Shown here piece by piece: positions 62,421-64,000 of a DNA stretch of 64,000 bases. Under the pieces are notes generated by a model. That model was not told where the DNA came from. It saw only the letters and a program-made list of their open reading frames with translations, and did not search any database. The position numbers were made by a program, and so were the translations under genes. Location of the stretch: NCBI GenBank assembly GCA_012934845.2, contig WNNJ02003181.1, forward strand, positions 34,995-98,994, written 5' to 3'. Within the stretch, counting starts at the first letter, position 1. Every line of letters starts with the position of its first letter. This DNA comes from Pomphorhynchus laevis. Its lineage: Eukaryota > Acanthocephala > Palaeacanthocephala > Echinorhynchida > Pomphorhynchidae.

Positions 62421-62610
62421 AATAAATCGTTTTTAAAGCTTTTTGTATATGAAGACAAAGTTATTACTAGCTTTATCAATAGTTGTTATTATATAGTTAT
62501 CCTTTAATTTAGTAAGTTCTGTATACATATCTTTATTAATTTTATCTTTCCTTTTATAATTGTTTGTTATTTTCATTTTTTGTGAACATTGCATTTGTGT
62601 CTTTTTAGGT

Positions 62611-62808
62611 TAAAGTGGTGATTACGGGAGAACGTTATAGACAGGAGAAGAATTTTTATTGAATAAAAATTTTGAGCTTTCGACCACCAAGGCCATTATC
62701 ATACAAAATATATGTATGATAATGGCCTTGGTGGTCGAAAGTTCAAAAAATTTTATTCAATAAAAATACTTCTCGTGTCTATAATGTTCTCCCACAATCA
62801 CCGCTTTA
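62611..62808. repeat. Long palindrome, arms about 92 nt
   Basis: Left arm starts TAAAGTGGTGATT; right arm ends AATCACCGCTTTA. The arms match almost fully around a 'caaaatatatgtatg' centre. Each arm contains 'gataatggccttggtggtcg' plus GAAAG, a hairpin-GAAA pattern resembling a worn hammerhead stem II, as on Penelope-like 3' ends (inference). Confidence 0.8.
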
Positions 62809-63240
62809 TTTTCATTTTCTTTTTAATTCCACCAAATATATAATCGTTTCAAATTTTAATCTTGGATGTATTCAAGCTTTCACTATTAATCAGCTTACCA
62901 AAGTAATTATTTAGGTCATTGTATAACGAATTGTACATTTTATTTTTATTGTCAAAACATATAAAAATAAAGATCTCGGGAATTACTATGCATAGTCAAT
63001 AACAAAAAGACCAATTAGTCAGGCACGAGCCATGAAAAATGCTTCTTATATTATGTGTTAAATAATTGCTATCGTAAGACAATATAATAGCGTTATAAAA
63101 ATCAACTGTTAAGTGATGAACAATGCTGAGCAATGACACTATAAAAAGTTCCTATTTATATATTATAGACGTGTTGTTTGGTTCTTTAGATAAACATTGT
63201 CCAGTCTCGTCAATAAAGACGCGGTCACAGTTCGAAAAAC
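62809..63240. other. No gene seen
   Basis: AT-rich, probably Penelope-like 3' sequence by position, but no specific match was recognised. Confidence 0.45.
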
Positions 63241-63252
63241 TTATTTTATAAG

Positions 63253-63318
63253 CAATTGACTTTACAATAGTAAAGTCAATTGACTTATAAGTTAATAAGT
63301 CAATATAATTGACTTATT
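63253..63318. repeat. Two adjacent hairpins
   Basis: CAATTGACTTTAC/GTAAAGTCAATTG (63253-63282, 4-nt loop) and AATAAGTCAAT/ATTGACTTATT (63294-63318, 3-nt loop) are both perfect. Confidence 0.8.
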
Positions 63319-63940
63319 ATAAGCAATTGATAAAGATTTAGGCTTTAATAATTTGTGCATTTTAGTCAATTTTCTATTGAAAATGTAAACTTCATTCGTA
63401 TTGATATTCATCACATTCTTAGAATTAACATTGGATAAACGATGATTCCATATGTTATTTATGTTAGGAATGCCTAAACAATTCACCCTTTTCTGAGGAC
63501 CAACTAAACGGCTTCTCAATATTGCTGAATTATAAAGGGCTTTTTTGATTGCCCATCTAGAGGAAACCACTCTCTATCAAACTATGTGTAAAAACATTTT
63601 TCTTATCAGCATACAAATCATCGGAGGAACACATAAATCTACCTCGTCGAAAGTGTGAAACAGCCACCAATATCAACAATTTTACATGAACGTTAGACGA
63701 CCAAGGCACGATATCTGGTGCAGTATCAATTTTTCGATAGGTACTAGTCTTAAGTAAGAACAGTGCATCACGCCCAACTAAGACATCCAAGAATGGCAAT
63801 CGTCTGTCACTTTCACTGGAGATACACCATTGAATATGGACATCTTTAGAGTTAAAAACATCATAGAAAGCACAAGTAACATCGCTTCGGCACACAAGAA
63901 AGACATCATCAACATATCTAATATATGATATTATATGATA
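63300..63940 (-). mobile_element. Penelope-like RT fragment (third lineage)
   Basis: Reads RYVDDVFLV near 63910 (YVDD box), then FYDVFNSKDVHIQWCISSES DRRLPFLDVLVGRDALF and TYRKIDTAPDIVPWSSNVHV K near 63720. These are the standard post-catalytic blocks of Penelope-type RT. After a frame change, SSRWAIKKALYNSAILRSRL continues to about 63300. No GIY-YIG is seen within the window on its 3' side. Confidence 0.78.
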
Positions 63941-64000
63941 CTAGCATATATTAGATATGCATATCTAATACATATCGATATATATTATATATATCTAATA
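63930..64000. repeat. AT-rich inverted and tandem repeats at right edge
   Basis: Repeats of 'tatctaata' and 'atatattagata' in both orientations. Confidence 0.6.

Overview
This is a eukaryotic, almost certainly invertebrate animal, contig. It is AT-rich, has spliced genes with GT-AG introns, and is packed with retroelements of several clades. No bacterial operons, tRNA, rRNA or CRISPR arrays were seen. The species cannot be named from the sequence.

Left part (1-28 kb): one host gene on the minus strand, methionine aminopeptidase type 1 (MetAP1). Twelve coding exons run from the start codon at 27,915 down to 442. All join in phase with no break (313 codons), and the last exon or exons lie beyond base 1. 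The introns hold transposon debris: an old LINE with a restriction-like endonuclease (RLE; 7.7-9.4 kb), a Penelope-like GIY-YIG endonuclease (10.6-11.0 kb), hammerhead-ribozyme repeats (11.0-11.3 and 25.05-26.04 kb), an RTE/Rex3-type LINE (13.3-15.6 kb), a Penelope-like reverse transcriptase with an intact 402-codon frame (16.5-17.8 kb), a Tc1/mariner deletion derivative (23.6-24.3 kb), palindromes and MITEs.

Middle (28-44 kb): a Ty3/gypsy LTR fossil (28.07-30.54 kb) sits 152 bp upstream of the MetAP1 start. It is followed by an I/R1-like LINE remnant (minus), an RLE-LINE remnant (minus), and an L2-like LINE (minus, 33.5-41.8 kb) split by a second, older gypsy fossil (35.1-39.1 kb). Penelope-like fragments follow at 42-44 kb.

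Right part (44-64 kb): three related RLE-type LINEs stand head to tail on the plus strand (44.2-47.6, 47.6-50.2, 50.3-53.1 kb). The first has an intact 984-codon frame. Their target-site duplications show that they nested one after another into the (TAA)n 3' tail of a CR1-like LINE lying on the minus strand (53.1-57.3 kb). Beyond it, a decayed Penelope-like copy (57.4-62.2 kb) is interrupted by a 4-kb block holding a BPTF-like PHD-bromodomain reading frame and another RLE-LINE. More Penelope-like RT and palindromes reach the right edge.

The most notable observations are tandem ORF-less 462-bp units each carrying a hammerhead ribozyme, the tail-targeted nest of RLE-LINEs with a shared 3' motif, a strongly conserved structured block at the 3' side of the endonuclease-less Penelope-like family, two gypsy fossils whose priming site is complementary to their own LTR, and an intron-free PHD-bromodomain frame inside a retroelement.
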